A stretch of DNA of 64,000 bases from Candidula unifasciata (Eukaryota > Mollusca > Gastropoda > Stylommatophora > Geomitridae). This document shows positions 24,236-36,639 of the stretch, piece after piece. A model generated the notes under the pieces. It had not been told where the DNA came from and did not search any database. It saw nothing but the letters and a program-made list of their open reading frames with translations. The stretch spans positions 1-64,000 of the forward strand of contig CAJHNH020002507.1 of NCBI GenBank assembly GCA_905116865.2, written 5' to 3'. Numbering within the stretch: the stretch's first letter is position 1; each line of letters opens with the position of its first letter. The position numbers and the translations under genes were made by a program.

Positions 24236-24892
24236 TGTCCTTATGCGTTAAATAATCATTGTCTCTAACAGCTCGTTGTTCGTGTCCTCTAAATCATTTC
24301 TAACTGCACAATTAATCTAACAGTAACATTTTAATCTTTTGTTTTCTTACTGTTTTCCCCCTGGTACTGTTTATGCTATTAGGCGTCATATAAAGGGGTT
24401 AGCTGTAGTTTCCTGACTTTTACTAGTCGTGATAATGTCATTTTCGGTTTCTGTAGTGTCTCTTTTACTCCCTTCATCCATATCTTTCTTAGTCGGCATC
24501 TTAACTTGTAGCACTTTTCTCCATCTGGCTAATGATCAAACTGTTTAATTCTTCCTTGATGTTTAATGAAATTATTTACCGGCACTGTTCAGTTATTTAT
24601 AATACGAAGTAATTTGTTACTGCCTACACCCATCTCTTTCTTGGTCAGCCTCTTGCCTTGCTGTCAGCGAGTCTCGTGTAGTAGGCGGGAGGCATCAAAA
24701 GGTCCTGAGCACACCTCTCTCCACTTTTTTTTTATCTAGGAAATTAATTTATATGGCTGTATGAGTTGTGAGGGGTGGGGGGGGGGGGGGGGGGGGGGGT
24801 TGAAGTGTAACCAAAAGTCAAAATGTTTTCTTTCTGTTAACGTGCATTCTCGACGCACAAAAAATGCCTCTAATTAGGGGTGTTTCTTTCAA
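24236..24892. other. No gene recognised; poly-G at 24776-24800
   Basis: T-rich DNA with a strong G run and no motif. Confidence 0.5.
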
Positions 24893-25057
24893 AGACAGAG
24901 TACATCAGCCTGACAGACAACGAATCAACAGTCTGCGCAGACATAGGCCAGATCTGTTAAACGGATGTACACGCAAAACTCAAGCTCTAGAACAGAACCA
25001 ACGTCAAGAAGTAGTCGACCTACCAGAACTTGACGCCATAGTTTACAACCGGTAAAT
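24893..25057 (+). repeat. Interspersed repeat family A
   Basis: It contains ACAGTCTGCGCAGACA, GGCCAGATCTGTTAAACGGA, TACACGCAAAACTCAAGCTC and ACCAGAACTTGACGCCATAG, ending TTTACAACCGGTAAATG and running directly into the (GA)n tract. Related to copies at 39505, 42668/43321, 61310 and 63005. Confidence 0.72.
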
Positions 25058-25058
25058 G

Positions 25059-25197
<139 letters not shown>

Positions 25198-26015
25198 TGG
25201 GTGAATTTCTGACTTCTGACGATAAAAGCACGACCTGTAAAACACATCTGACATGATGTTGGTCAGTTTGATGATGATAAAGATGACTTTTTCTTTTAGT
25301 GTAACGATGCATGTATTTGTCCACAGCTGATATGGCTTTTAAAATGGGTAGCATCCCTCAACTCACAGACAACAACCACTCCACCTGTTTTCAAAATCAA
25401 AGACGGAACTCTATACACATAAAGTTTAAAACTCCTTTCGTCTTCACCTGGCTCAGAATGATCTTTAAATCACGTAGGTCTAGTTAGATAGCTGACTGAA
25501 TGAATGCATGAAAGAATTAATTAATTAATTAATTAATTAATGAAGAAATGTATGCATTGTCCCACTGCGACTGAGGCACTAACGCCCATGCTCTTTACCT
25601 GTCCTCAGTAACCAAGACTTCTGATACTGACAGTGCAAGCTCAAACTAGATTAAAAATCCTTTTGTCTATTCCTCAGTGCTGTGAAAACTTCCCCGACCG
25701 TCTGCCTACTAGCTGCTGAATCAGGCTTTTGAAGTGTGGATACTCTGTTCGTTTGCACTGTCCACTTAATCCATTAGAACATCCGCTATGTCGGGATAAT
25801 AATGTGGTAGATTCCCCTTGCGTTCCACATCCACATGGCTTTAGACTATGTCTTCAGCCTTCAGCAGTCTTTAAGATTGTCCTTGGTAGAAAATCCACGA
25901 AATGTTACTTATGTGAGTATTATTAAGCCATCCCCTCTGAAGCATTCTCTGTAAGTCCTCAAAATTAAAAAAAAAAAATTACAGATTATTACTGGCTGTC
26001 TGTTTGACACTGGGA
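25198..26015. other. No gene recognised; (TTAA)n at 25517
   Basis: Short AATT-type tandem (ATTAATTAATTAATTAATTA). Nothing else. Confidence 0.5.
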
Positions 26016-26275
26016 GCTGACGTAGCGTACTGGCTAAAAGCTCGCCTACGGCTCGGAAGATCGTGGGTTCAAGTCCTGGAGGAGCTGGACTAACTTCCCA
26101 AAAGTACCTTATCTCCCAGGTTGACAATGTCTTAAATAGATAACAGGAAATCTCATGGGAAGTAGAGGCGGTCGGCGTGATATTGACCATATCACCCGCC
26201 GAAAACAGATTGGTGTACAAGAATATAGGTCTAACCCTATATGCCCAATACCCCTAAAGTGGTGGGAAAGGACTC
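26016..26275 (+). mobile_element. SINE with a different tRNA-like head but S1-type 3' region
   Basis: The head (GACGTAGCGTACTGGCTAAA) and a near-perfect B box (GGGTTCAAGTCC) differ from S1, but the 3' half (GGCGTGATATTGACC, CGATTGG-like, CCCTATATGCCCAATAC) matches it. Shared tails on different heads are known in SINE families. Confidence 0.8.
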
Positions 26276-26414
26276 TTTGTTGTTTAACGCTGATTTAGTG
26301 GTAGATTGGTTAAATTATTGATAGTTTTTGTGTGTGACTAAATGGGTGAGTTATGGATAAGGTATTGACTAGATGAGATAGGGATTAACTTATGGACTGG
26401 ACAAGCTATTGAAT

Positions 26415-26745
26415 TAACGAGATAATGATTGGCTGAGTTCTGGGCTGACTGAACTGTCGACAGGTTGTGCTAATAACAATAATCTGAATATAGGATTGGA
26501 TGAATTGCCAACATAACGAGATAATGATTGACTGAGTTCTGGGCTGACTGAACTGTCGACAGGTTGTGCTAATAACAATAACAATAATCTGAATATAGGA
26601 TTGGATGAATTGCCAACATAATGAGATAATGATTGGCTGAGTTCTGGGCTTTCTGAACTGTCGGCAGGATGTGCTAATAATAATAATCTGAATATAGGAT
26701 TGGATGAATTGCCAACATAACGAGATAATGATTGACTGAGTTCGA
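26415..26745. repeat. 99-105-bp tandem repeat, about 3.2 copies
   Basis: The unit begins GATAATGATTGGCTGAGTTC and contains CTGAACTGTCGACAGGTTGT and GGATTGGATGAATTGCCAAC. One copy has two extra AAC/AAT trinucleotides. Flanking DNA to 27050 repeats 'GATGAGATAG/TGATTGA' words less regularly. Confidence 0.93.
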
Positions 26746-27214
26746 GAATGGATATATATCGAAATAATCAGATAGTGAGTGTCCTGATTGACTGATGACG
26801 TGATGAAATAATGATTTACTGCATTATGAAGCGAGTGAGTTATAGACTAGATGAGATAGTGATCGAATAAAAGGTGGACTGATTGAGTTATAGATAGTAT
26901 AGTTTACCAACTAGATGAGCGAGTCATTTTTCGGATGAGTTATGAATATGGCTGATACTAGTTTTACATGTTTCATTGTTTGGATAGGATTTAGCTGGAT
27001 ATGTTCTAGACTGAATAAGCTATAGATTCGATGAGTGATTTGTGGATACATGTTTTGTTATAATCGATGGATGTTACACTGGGGACATACCCATGTTGTC
27101 TCAGTCAACCGGATATCATACCGGATGGACACTGGATGTTTTTGGTACGACCATTTAATCATCACTAGCTATTTCGGTTTTTTCGCAAAAAGTCATCTTA
27201 AATGACGTCACCGG

Positions 27215-27394
27215 GACAGTCCAATATTTTATAGGGTGGTAAGACCGGGTTTTCCGTCTTCGTGGTGCTTATAACTATCCCAAATCATATTGAAATGGAC
27301 TTAATCCCAACCCACCTACGTCCACGAAAGTGTGCAGACTAGGTTCCACGACTGCATTCAGCCTATATACCACCCCCTGAAATATTAGACTGTC
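27215..27394. mobile_element. Inverted-repeat element, unclassified (about 180 bp)
   Basis: GACAGTCCAATATTT...GGGTGGTA at 27215-27241 is inverted at 27367-27394 (TACCACCCCCTGAAATATTAGACTGTC region), with about 23 of 28 positions matching. The interior has no coding potential. No clear target duplication was found, so the family is not assigned. It may be a small DNA transposon or a foldback unit. Confidence 0.55.
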
Positions 27395-27534
27395 TGTTTG
27401 GGGTGAATAAAAACGAAAGCCCCTCTATTTCTTTTTTTTAAACTGCCATTGACACTTCTAGGTCCATTGATACTTCTATGTACAACTGTTCGCGGTGTAG
27501 GCATGAGGGACTTTCAGCCTGAGGATTTAAGCAC

Positions 27535-27735
27535 TGCATGACTGGTACTGTCGCTATGGACTGTACAGGTTACTACTATATTTGCCCTCAATGGGGAAAA
27601 AAGGTGGACAAATAGGGGCGGGGGGGGGGGGCAACTCGACTTTACCTAGAATTTAATCCTGGGGGTCTTGCATGAGAGCTCAGCGTTACTAACTGTTCGG
27701 TTAGTGAGCTTAGTGCTTGGTGCAGCCCTGTGAGC
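27535..27735 (-). mobile_element. SINE, family S3, degraded
   Basis: The 3' text (GCATGACTGGTACTGTCGCT, GGACTGTACAGGTTACT and TTTGCCCTCA on the + strand) matches the copy at 22664. The head is eroded: the B box became CAGGATTAAATTC. A poly-G run at 27617-27630 interrupts the body. Confidence 0.65.
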
Positions 27736-27870
27736 TGTGTTTTCATTGTTTGGGCTGGTAAAATACCTCATATAATAATTTTACGTATTTATAGCCAGCT
27801 TATTGTGACCAAGTACTTCCATCAACGACAAACTGCATTTCTGAAGGCGACTGTTGGCTCTGGTGTAGAT

Positions 27871-28068
27871 CAGTAATTCCCAAACTGTGCGCCGCGGCGC
27901 CCCGGTGAGCCGCTACCTCTTCACATGGAGCCCGCAAAATATTGTAAATGCTTCATAATTAATTTAACCAAGACACAAAGAGCCATACTTTTACTTTGGT
28001 TTAGGGCACCACTGAAAAAATTACCTTGAAAAAAGGCGCTGCGACCAAGACAAGTTTGGGAAACACTG
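27871..28068. mobile_element. Miniature hAT-type element (MITE, 198 bp)
   Basis: The ends are CAGTAATTCCCAAACTGTG and, on the other strand, CAGTGTTTCCCAAACTTGTC, a clear hAT-type terminal inverted repeat. GTGTAGAT lies immediately outside on both sides (27863-27870 and 28069-28076), an exact 8-bp target duplication. No transposase is encoded, so this is a non-autonomous copy. Its ends differ from the hAT at 33646, so another transposase mobilised it. Confidence 0.88.
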
Positions 28069-28325
28069 GTGTAGATGATTATGAGGTGTATGTGCGCAAT
28101 GAAGCAAGACAATATGAGTGTGCACTTAAGTTGACTGATAAAGGCAAACAAACGAGCAAAAACTCACCAGAAAACCTGAAAAAAATGGTCACTTCCTGAT
28201 CTGCCTGGCTTCATCCTTTAACTTCGGGACATCTGATCTGGGATATGGGGAACATCCGGCCTGGTCACCAATAAATAAATGAACACATAGATAAATGCAG
28301 ATCTATTTGTTTTGTGTGCGCACAG

Positions 28326-28505
28326 CTAGATATCACAGTGTGACCCTGCAGTTCAACCAGAGCTCCGGTTTAAGGAGCTGCCCCAAGAAATCAGAAAGCT
28401 ACATCAACAAAGAGATGGATATTTTTTGTGAAATCCACCACAAAATTGACGGCCTAGTTTTGAGTGGTGAAGTTGATGGCATCTGCTCCTTGCTTGTGAG
28501 TGGCG
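28326..28505 (+). CDS. Exon: C-terminal half of a galactose-binding-like domain
   Basis: An acceptor (CGCACAG) precedes the exon and a strong donor (CGGTGAGT) follows. It is 180 bp, phase 1 at both ends. The frame reads from ARYHSVTLQFNQSS, through a CPKKSESY segment and FCEIHHK, to DGICSLLVSG. Three cysteines are visible. The ending ICSLLVSGG running into GRNLALRQ in the next exon resembles the linker between two beta-sandwich domains in molluscan lectin-EGF proteins (recalled family pattern). The exon cannot begin the gene: it starts inside a domain and has no signal peptide. No matching upstream exon was recognised before 28326, so the previous intron is probably long. Confidence 0.7.
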
Positions 28506-29374
28506 GTGAGTGTCTACAGTTTACATTAACTCATGTTTGGTTAAACGCTTTTCTGCTGGCCTGAAGGTCTTCTGTTTGAAACCATCGGGAGTTCTGTTTA
28601 TTTTCAATTTTAGCGTCGAATGAATGGCTGTTCCAGCTACTAAAGTAAAGGACATATTTCAACTCCTTTGAGGCGTATATTCCTTGACATTTTTTTTAAG
28701 ACGATTCCGCACTCGATGGGTAATGTTGTCAACACGACGCCGGACGCTTTCACTCCCCATGACTTCATTGGTACCCATATAAGGCTGGGTCGACCTAGGC
28801 TCCCATCTAGCTACACCGAATAACGAGGAAAGTCCCAAGAAGACAAAGTGCGCCGGCGTAATGTCATCGAGTACCACATGGTCGATATAAAAGTGTGTTA
28901 GCACTGTCCACCTAGCGAAATAGATTGCTTTTAATTTCTTGTATTTCTCTACTGTGGACGTAACCACATAGTAGAATTGGCAAACATGATTTTCAGAAAA
29001 AAAAAACATCACAGTACTCAGTTCATTCTCATAAGCACTCCGTGCCCATCTTCAGCAGGCAACGCTTTTCCAGTTCCGAGGGTTGTAGGGGCAGAAATCT
29101 TTCTGTATAATATGAAACAGAATAAGGCAGTTTAAATACCTAGGTATTTGAATTTTACCAAACAGATATATGTGTGGCTTCCTTGAGTTAATTTGATGCG
29201 AGACAAAAATAGATTCACTGCAGCTAAAGCAGCAAGTCTAATAATACGACTGTATACGAATTTATTCACAACCGATGTAAAGAGTGGCAATCCAGTCTTA
29301 CTTAAGCCCTAATAAAGAATACACGTAAAACATTTTAAAGAACAAGCGAAGAAAAATAAAATTTTGATTTTGAT

Positions 29375-30240
29375 TTGATTCAAGAACAGTCATCACAAAA
29401 TTTGGGGCATTTCTTTAAGCGCTTTGTCCCCATCTTCAGCAGCCAGCGAAGAGTTCCGATACTAATGGTGCCAGTAGCATTCTGAATAAACGTCCGTCTT
29501 GCCTTTCCTCTGAGCCCCGAGCATCTGCCAGAAACTCTCGTCACTCGACGCTGCATCAATCTCACCAGACTGTGGTGATCCATCTGCTCCTCCGAACTGC
29601 ACACGCTCTCCCACAAGGCACAACCCACGTCTGCCATATCATGCATCAGTATTTCACCAAGTTATGCAGAGCCAGCCAGTCTGTCCCCCTGTTCATTTCC
29701 TAACACACCGGCGTGCCCTGGTGATAAATTACAGACAATACTCCTCACCTGTTTCCTCCACAGCGAGGCATGCCACTTTGCACGAATTATGCCTGTCCCG
29801 ATTTTCCTCAGCATGCTTTCTGAGTCAGTTACAATCACGATGTCTGGAAAGCTGCTGTGACCGCCTCCACTTCCATTCATAAGCTCAATATTGTGGTATC
29901 ATACGCTAGGCTCTCCTGCACCAAATGTCGACCATTACCTTTTGCCAAGAAATCCTAAGCACTTCTTTTGCCTCTTGACGCCGAACCGTCTGTGTAGATG
30001 ATCAAATCTTCTGAGCGAGCATTAGCTTGAATTAATTACTGAATTTCCACCTCAGTGGCACCTGCTGGCCAGTCTCTGCATTTCCGACTCAGTGTGATTA
30101 TGACGCTACACAGGTCTGACTAATCAGGTGGCACTTTGACCCACTCCTCTTCTCGCCTAATGTTCTCAAGGATGCAAACCTGTCTGGCTGTGTCTTCTGT
30201 CTGAGCCATCCCTGACTTCCCTCTTATCATTAACTGCACG
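29375..30240 (-). pseudogene. RNase H domain and tail of a LINE, longest copy
   Basis: The - strand from 30240 down contains a partly readable RNase H. 29880-29662 reads DIVIVTDSESMLRKIGTG (a catalytic D-S-E-S motif) and SPGHAGVLGNEQGDRLAGSA (the H...N-E-Q-G-D motif). 29646-29380 reads MHDMADVGCALWESV, LMQRRVTRVSGRCSGLRG and GTISIGTLRWLLKMGTKRL. One break separates the two blocks. A further 60-bp piece of the same tail lies at 29010-29080 on the - strand. Confidence 0.78.
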
Positions 30241-30265
30241 CAGAGCTTCGTGCAAAGGACGGTAT

Positions 30266-31226
<961 letters not shown>

Positions 31227-31556
31227 TTGCCTATCCTTTTCAGGACGTTGCAGAGCCAGCTCCAGTATTTTCATTTTTGTTTCTTTTGTGGTTTTTCTAT
31301 GCAAATTTTCGTTCAGTAGTTTGCCTTTGCGTCTGAACAGTCAGCTGTCGGTGCCAATGTCGAAACCAACGCAAGACAAACTGTTCGCAGCTGGGATCGA
31401 ACCCAGCATCTCGGAATTACGAAGCGCAGCAGCCACAGACGCCGACAAGATAGATAGACATAACACAAGCAGCAGAGCCTTTGTTAGTATAACCCCATCA
31501 TCAAATAAGAGGTTTACGTGCTTCATGAATTAAATAAACATTTACCTCAAATTTAG

Positions 31557-31805
31557 GTCGTAACCTGGCCCTGAGGCAGACGGTGTGGCAATCTTCCACT
31601 TACTCTGAAAACCCAAACGATACAAGCAGTGATGAAAAAGAATACTGGGCAGAGAATGCTGTTGATGGAAAACGCAGCTTGGAAGAGAACGAATGGACTA
31701 CATGCTCCAAAACTACCCCAAGCAATGCCTCTACTGAGTCATGGGGCATCACTTTCTCCAACCTTGCAGTCGTAGACCGATATGCTGTGTTTTTCATTAG
31801 TGAAG
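31557..31805 (+). CDS. Exon: N-terminal part of fucolectin/F5-8C-like domain
   Basis: The acceptor is TTTAG before 31557 and the donor is AAG/GTATGT after 31805; 249 bp, phase 1-1. With the G from the previous exon it begins GRNLALRQTVWQSSTY, the typical opening of fucolectin/FTP domains (N-[LV]-A-x(3)-Q...QSS). It continues with WAENAVDGKRS (the AVDG motif), a W-T-T-C-S segment and ESWGITFSNLAVVDRYAVFF, which matches the 'W-x-hydrophobic ... V-x-Y' core strand. These domains bind fucose or other ligands through loops at one end of a beta-sandwich. The calcium- and sugar-binding residues cannot be judged without an alignment. Confidence 0.85.
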
Positions 31806-31869
31806 GTATGTTTATGAGATTTCATATGTGACGTTTATCAGAGCTTACCTTCTTACGAGTTATAAGTTA

Positions 31870-32400
31870 TGAGTTAGATTATCTTCACTGCACTCAGGAC
31901 ACGTCCATCGGCGCTCAGATTCACCTCTCAGCATATTTATCAGACTCGTGCGGTTAATAGTGCCAGTCATATGTTGGTTAGCAAGACCTCATGTGCGTCT
32001 GGTGTGCTTCTCATGCTTTGCTGTGCCGATCTTTACTCCCAGTTCGCATATTCTTATCAGTAATGTGGACACGCTGCATCAAAAATTTCAAGAACGTCAT
32101 ATCTCTCTAAGATACATCGGCTCGCCGTCTTTAATTAATGCAGCACCTGCCAGTCTATCATCTCTTTCATTACCAACAACGCCAGCATTCCATGTGACGA
32201 ATATGAAGGTAACTGCACACACAGGTGAGTTTTGCAATGACTCAAACCACTGTCTGCGTAACCAGCCTGCCTCAACCCGCCGGACCGTGCTAAATAAATT
32301 ACTCAGCACACACACGCGGAAATAGTTATGTGATTCTAGCCACATGAAAGCTTGTGTCACTGCCATCACTGTTGGTGGTCATGATGAAGTCACCGTTAGC
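31870..32400 (-). pseudogene. RNase H-tail LINE fragment
   Basis: 32369-32097 on the - strand reads MMAVTQAFMWLESHNYF, then WFESLQNSPVCAVTFIF and VTWNAGVVGNERDDRLAGAA (RNase H ending). The tail toward 31880 is poor. It begins only about 70 bp after the fucolectin exon ending at 31805. Confidence 0.72.
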
Positions 32401-32594
32401 TTCTTGAACTGTTCTGCCTGAAAAGCGAGCTGTAAAAGTCCATGCACATATTACATCCTTTAGTAGCAAGTACAACTGATGTGTAATAGACTAGTGTTTT
32501 GGAATGGCCGAATTCAAACCAGGCCTGCATGCGCTATTTGTGACGTCGTGAAAATCAAGTTGGTTCGTTCGTTCACCGTTGATTGACAATCGCT

Positions 32595-33290
32595 GTTTCT
32601 TCAGCTGCTATACCAGTTGTCATTAAACTTTCCAGTTTATTTCTACAGCTGCTTTACCAGTTGTCATCAAACTTTCCAGTTTATTTCTTCAGATGGTTTA
32701 CCAGTTGTCATCAAACTTTCCAGCTGTTTTCTTCAGCTAGTTTACCAGTTGTCATTAAACTTGCCAGTTTATTCTTCCAGCTAGTTTATCAGTTGTCATT
32801 AAACTTTCCAATATTTTTTTTTTCAGGTTTATATTTCTCCAGCTGGTTTACCAGTTGTCATCAAACATTCCAATTTATTTCTCCAGCTGGTTTACCAGTT
32901 GTCATCAGACGTTCCAGTTTATTTCTCCAGCTGGTTTACCAGTTTTCATTAAACTTTCCAGATTTTTTCTTCGGCTAGTTTACCAGTTGTCCCCAAACTT
33001 GCCAGTTTATTTCTTCAGCTAGTATACCAGTTGTCCCCAAACTTGCCAGTTTTTTCTTTCAGCTAGTTCATCAGTTGACATCAAATTTTCCAGTTTATTT
33101 TTCCGATAGGTTTACCAGTTGTCATCAAACTTTCCAGTTTATTTCTTCAGCTAGTTTACCAGCTGTCATCAAACTTTCCAGTTTATTTCTTTATCTAGTT
33201 CACTAGTTGTCATCAAACTTTCCAGTTTTTTTTTTTCTCCAGCTGGTTTACCAGCTGTCATCAAACTTTCCAGTTTATTTCTATTCATAA
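32595..33290. repeat. 44-bp minisatellite, about 16 copies
   Basis: The unit CAGCTGGTTTACCAGTTGTC + ATCAAACTTTCCAGTTTATTTCTT is repeated with length changes in the T-run. Each unit holds CAGCTG/TTACCAGTTG words. Intronic. Confidence 0.95.
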
Positions 33291-33645
33291 TATATTTACT
33301 AAAATAATGACAGCCTTGTTTCATTTTTCTAAACAGTTTATGCTGAGTATTTTGTTTTAAATTTCTATCTACGCATACTTTTTTATTTCTTCAAACGTTT
33401 AAAAAAAAAAATGCCTGCCCAAATACACACTAGCCTTTTGTATCGCGTGTTGTATATTTCAGTTCGCCAGCGCTTTTAACATTACAAAAACACGTAGAAA
33501 TTAGGTCCAAGACACAAACGCCCTATAGAGTTCTGCATCCTATGTCACAGGAAGAAAAACGTAAATGCAAGATAGTCCATAAAGCAAACAACAGAGTGGC
33601 ACACTTGTAAACACCCTATTTCTAACTTTCAGGAAAGTAGACCAG

Positions 33646-36246
33646 CAGGGTGCCAGATTTAAAAAAAAAAACTTCATTTTATGCCAAACCATCACACAAA
33701 ATATGCCAGAAAATTGCAAAAAAAAGTGTAACATTGCACTTACTTCACATAAAAAGCTCTAGATTGAATTCTTCACTGTCATCCTCATAGGAACAAGTGG
33801 AAGATGCAGCATGAACCTTTTCAGATGTAAAATCTTTAAGCATTTTCTCAGATGGAATTAAGTCTTTGCAACATTTCTTTGGTATCAATAGTTCTGCTCT
33901 AATTCTGACAACTGCATCAAGAAAATCCAGTTGTATTTTGTTTCTTGCTTTTGATTTAGTTGAATTAACAAGAGATAATATTCTCTCAACTACAGCATTG
34001 CTAACGGGCATTATTAAGCAAGTTAGGGCGAAAGTGGCCAACTCTTTAAATGCCTGGTGTCGAAGTACGCCTATCCAAAAATCTTCCGTCTGTAGGTAGT
34101 CCATCCTTCTTAAATGTAGCTTCTTTTTTTCCAGTTGACAACAATCAGTTTTCTGTACTGTTCTTCTATACTACTGATGCTGTTCTCTGCCAAGTGTAAA
34201 AATGGTAGCTCTGAAAACTGTATCCTTGATATGTTATTTACAACTGCCAAAGGGCTCAATGTATGACAGATTTTGAAATATATTCTCCGTGGGAAGTCTA
34301 CACGTAATTTGATTGAGAGCTTCCTCTAACACAGACGTACATCTTTCTTTAACATTGTTTATTTCTATCTGAGCTTCAGTCCCGTTTTTCTTCTGTAGGA
34401 ACGCATTACATTCCGTTTAGAATTTAATATCAAAGTCAAAGTGATGAATATTTTTTTTCTGCTCAATGACGTCATACAGTCTATTCTTAAGACTTTTCTG
34501 GTGCATGGACAATTCTTGGTGTAGTTCTTGAGGATCAACCTTTGTTTGTTGAAAAGACTGTTCAGTCTTTCAAATTATTGTACAATTGGTGTCGCAAACA
34601 CAGAATACAAATAATTTTTGTGGTCTAACAGCATTTTCTTTAACAATCTGACTTTATATTTTGTGTCAAACGTTGTCTGTGCTAATTCAGCACATGTGAA
34701 ATAAGCTTTCAATTCTTCCCAGGTCACCAACATATTAAACATAATCTTTCCACACATAAGCCATCTAGAAGATGACAGTTTCTCAAATGGAAGAGGAGCA
34801 GTTCGTTCTGATTCAAACTCCGTAGATGTGTTCCTCACTCTAAACAGTTCTTTATAGGCTTCTCATCTTTAACCACTATGGCGAAACCACTGAGGTATTT
34901 CTGACAGTAAGAAACCAATATTTGATGGCAGCTTGGTAATTGCACTACAAATGCAGAGCGCTAGTGAATGGCAGATACATCTGAGATGTTCACAAATAGG
35001 AGACACATCTTCAATTCTGGACCATACAGAGTTCTTGCACCAGACCATATTTGAAGCGCCATCTGACGCAAACCCAATGCAATTTGTAAGACTCAGACCA
35101 CATCTTTTGATTTCCCTATCAATCAAATTAAATAAGTTTTCTCATGTAGCCACTTGCAAGAGAATTAAAGCAAGAAATCCAGTAAATATTTCATTTTTCC
35201 TGTCACTGAAAAAACTAACTATAATGCACAAGTACTTTTGAGTGGAAACGTCAGTAGACTCATCTATAATGATGGCATATTTCTTGTTCCAAAAATCATC
35301 AATAAGGTCATCCTTAAGTGCAGGCGATATAATATTTTTTTTTAAGCATAAACATTTAGTTCTGTGCAACTGTATGTTCTCCAATGTAATCCCCTGATCA
35401 TGCGCTCTCATTATTTCACTTAAATGATCAATTGTGCGTATTGCACAATGGCAGGTCATGTTTCCAGCAAGTTGCAACTCTACTGCTTTAACTTTATCAT
35501 TACTTTGCCTAGGAGTTATTGTTGTAATAAGCTGTGACTGGCTTTTTGACGGAGTTTTCATCCTGTGTTTTTCGGATTTTTCATGATTTGAAATGCTACT
35601 AATTCTTGGTGAAACAGTGCACTGACACAGTTTACAATATGCTGCCTCTGATCCGTCTGAAGATCTTTTGAGCCATCAGTATGTTTTCTCCCAATTACTA
35701 TTATACTTGCGATTGCTGTCATAGGATGCTTTCCATTTGGGGGGGGGGGGGGGGATGACGTGACCATTGGTAAAGGTAATAAAATCTATCACAGATAGAA
35801 CTAGACCTATATCCTATCTATTTTCTGTCCTCAAGTAGTTTCTGAACAGTCTGAATCACTTGATATCAGTGGTGGGTTTTCGTTTTATATCTCGCATTTA
35901 TTCTAGTAAATTAACATAAATTACAGAGGCTTATAGCAATCACGATCCGATTAGGAAGAAAACAAAACAATAAGAAATAGCGCGAATCTCCGTTAGTACG
36001 TACCAGGGCATCACAACAAAGTCAAACTGAAATAAAGATTTTAGCTGTAGGTCTACATTGCTTTTAGTAAAGTTGCGTGTTTTTAACAGAGGAACCATGA
36101 AGAAAATGTTTGCAGATCTTGATAAAAGATGCCAGGAAAAACCAAAATATGCCAGAATATGCCAGTTTATTATCTTATACCAGTTTAGTTTCAAATATGC
36201 TAGATTTGTGGAATCTGGCATAAAAAATGCCAATATGGCAACCCTG
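33646..36246 (-). mobile_element. hAT transposon, bounded copy (about 2.6 kb)
   Basis: The left end starts CAGGGTGCCAGA; the right end, read on the - strand, starts CAGGGTTGCCATA, so the termini are short inverted repeats. AGACCAG flanks both sides (33639-33645 and 36247-36253), a 7-bp match that fits the usual 8-bp hAT duplication with one base lost on the left. Both ends carry ATGCCAG-like subterminal motifs. The interior encodes a broken DUF4371/hAT transposase on the - strand. The element lies in the 6.5-kb intron of the lectin-EGF gene, antisense to it. Confidence 0.8.
33745..35767 (-). pseudogene. hAT transposase (DUF4371 type), broken
   Basis: Four - strand blocks in order. 35767-35142, which includes a frameshift near 35560, has the AIIIDESTDVSTQKYLCI motif (first catalytic Asp region of the RNase H fold). 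35126-34869 has the GFASDGASNMV motif followed by CICHSLALCI. 34838-34575 is a middle helical region with LVTWEELKAYF. 34104-33745 is the hAT C-terminal dimerisation region with NAVVERILSLVN and KSKARNKI. Stops or frameshifts separate the blocks, so no intact protein can be made. An N-terminal BED-type zinc finger was not recognised. Confidence 0.85.
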
Positions 36247-36446
36247 AGACCAGTCCAAAAAAGTTATCACTGGAATGTGACCTACTTTGCTTGGGGAAAC
36301 AAATGTCGAATTAATTGACGTTGTATTTTGTCATGCTAAACGTCATAAAAGGGGAAGGGGTCGGTGAAGCTGTGATGGCGTGAAAGCGGAGCTCGGACGG
36401 TAAATACAAGACATTGAAGAAGTTTAACCTGTGGAAAACTGGCTAG

Positions 36447-36476
36447 AGAGAGAGAGAGAGAGAGAGAAAGATAGAG

Positions 36477-36557
<81 letters not shown>

Positions 36558-36591
36558 GAGAGAGAGATAAAAAAGAGAGAGAGAGAGAGAG
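36447..36591. repeat. (GA)n microsatellite
   Basis: About 145 bp of GA repeat with minor interruptions, between the hAT element and the LINE tail at 36640. Confidence 0.95.
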
Positions 36592-36639
36592 ATACTTTCA
36601 AGCGTGCAGTTACAAGAGTAACCCTTTAAAAAAAGAAAC

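Noticed and set aside
28659..29012. 117-codon frame on the - strand
   Set aside because: No domain recognised; contains shifted SINE-like text (GTACCCATATAAGGCTGGGT) and is probably chance.
36431..36600. Glu/Arg-rich frame
   Set aside because: Reading of the (GA)n tract.
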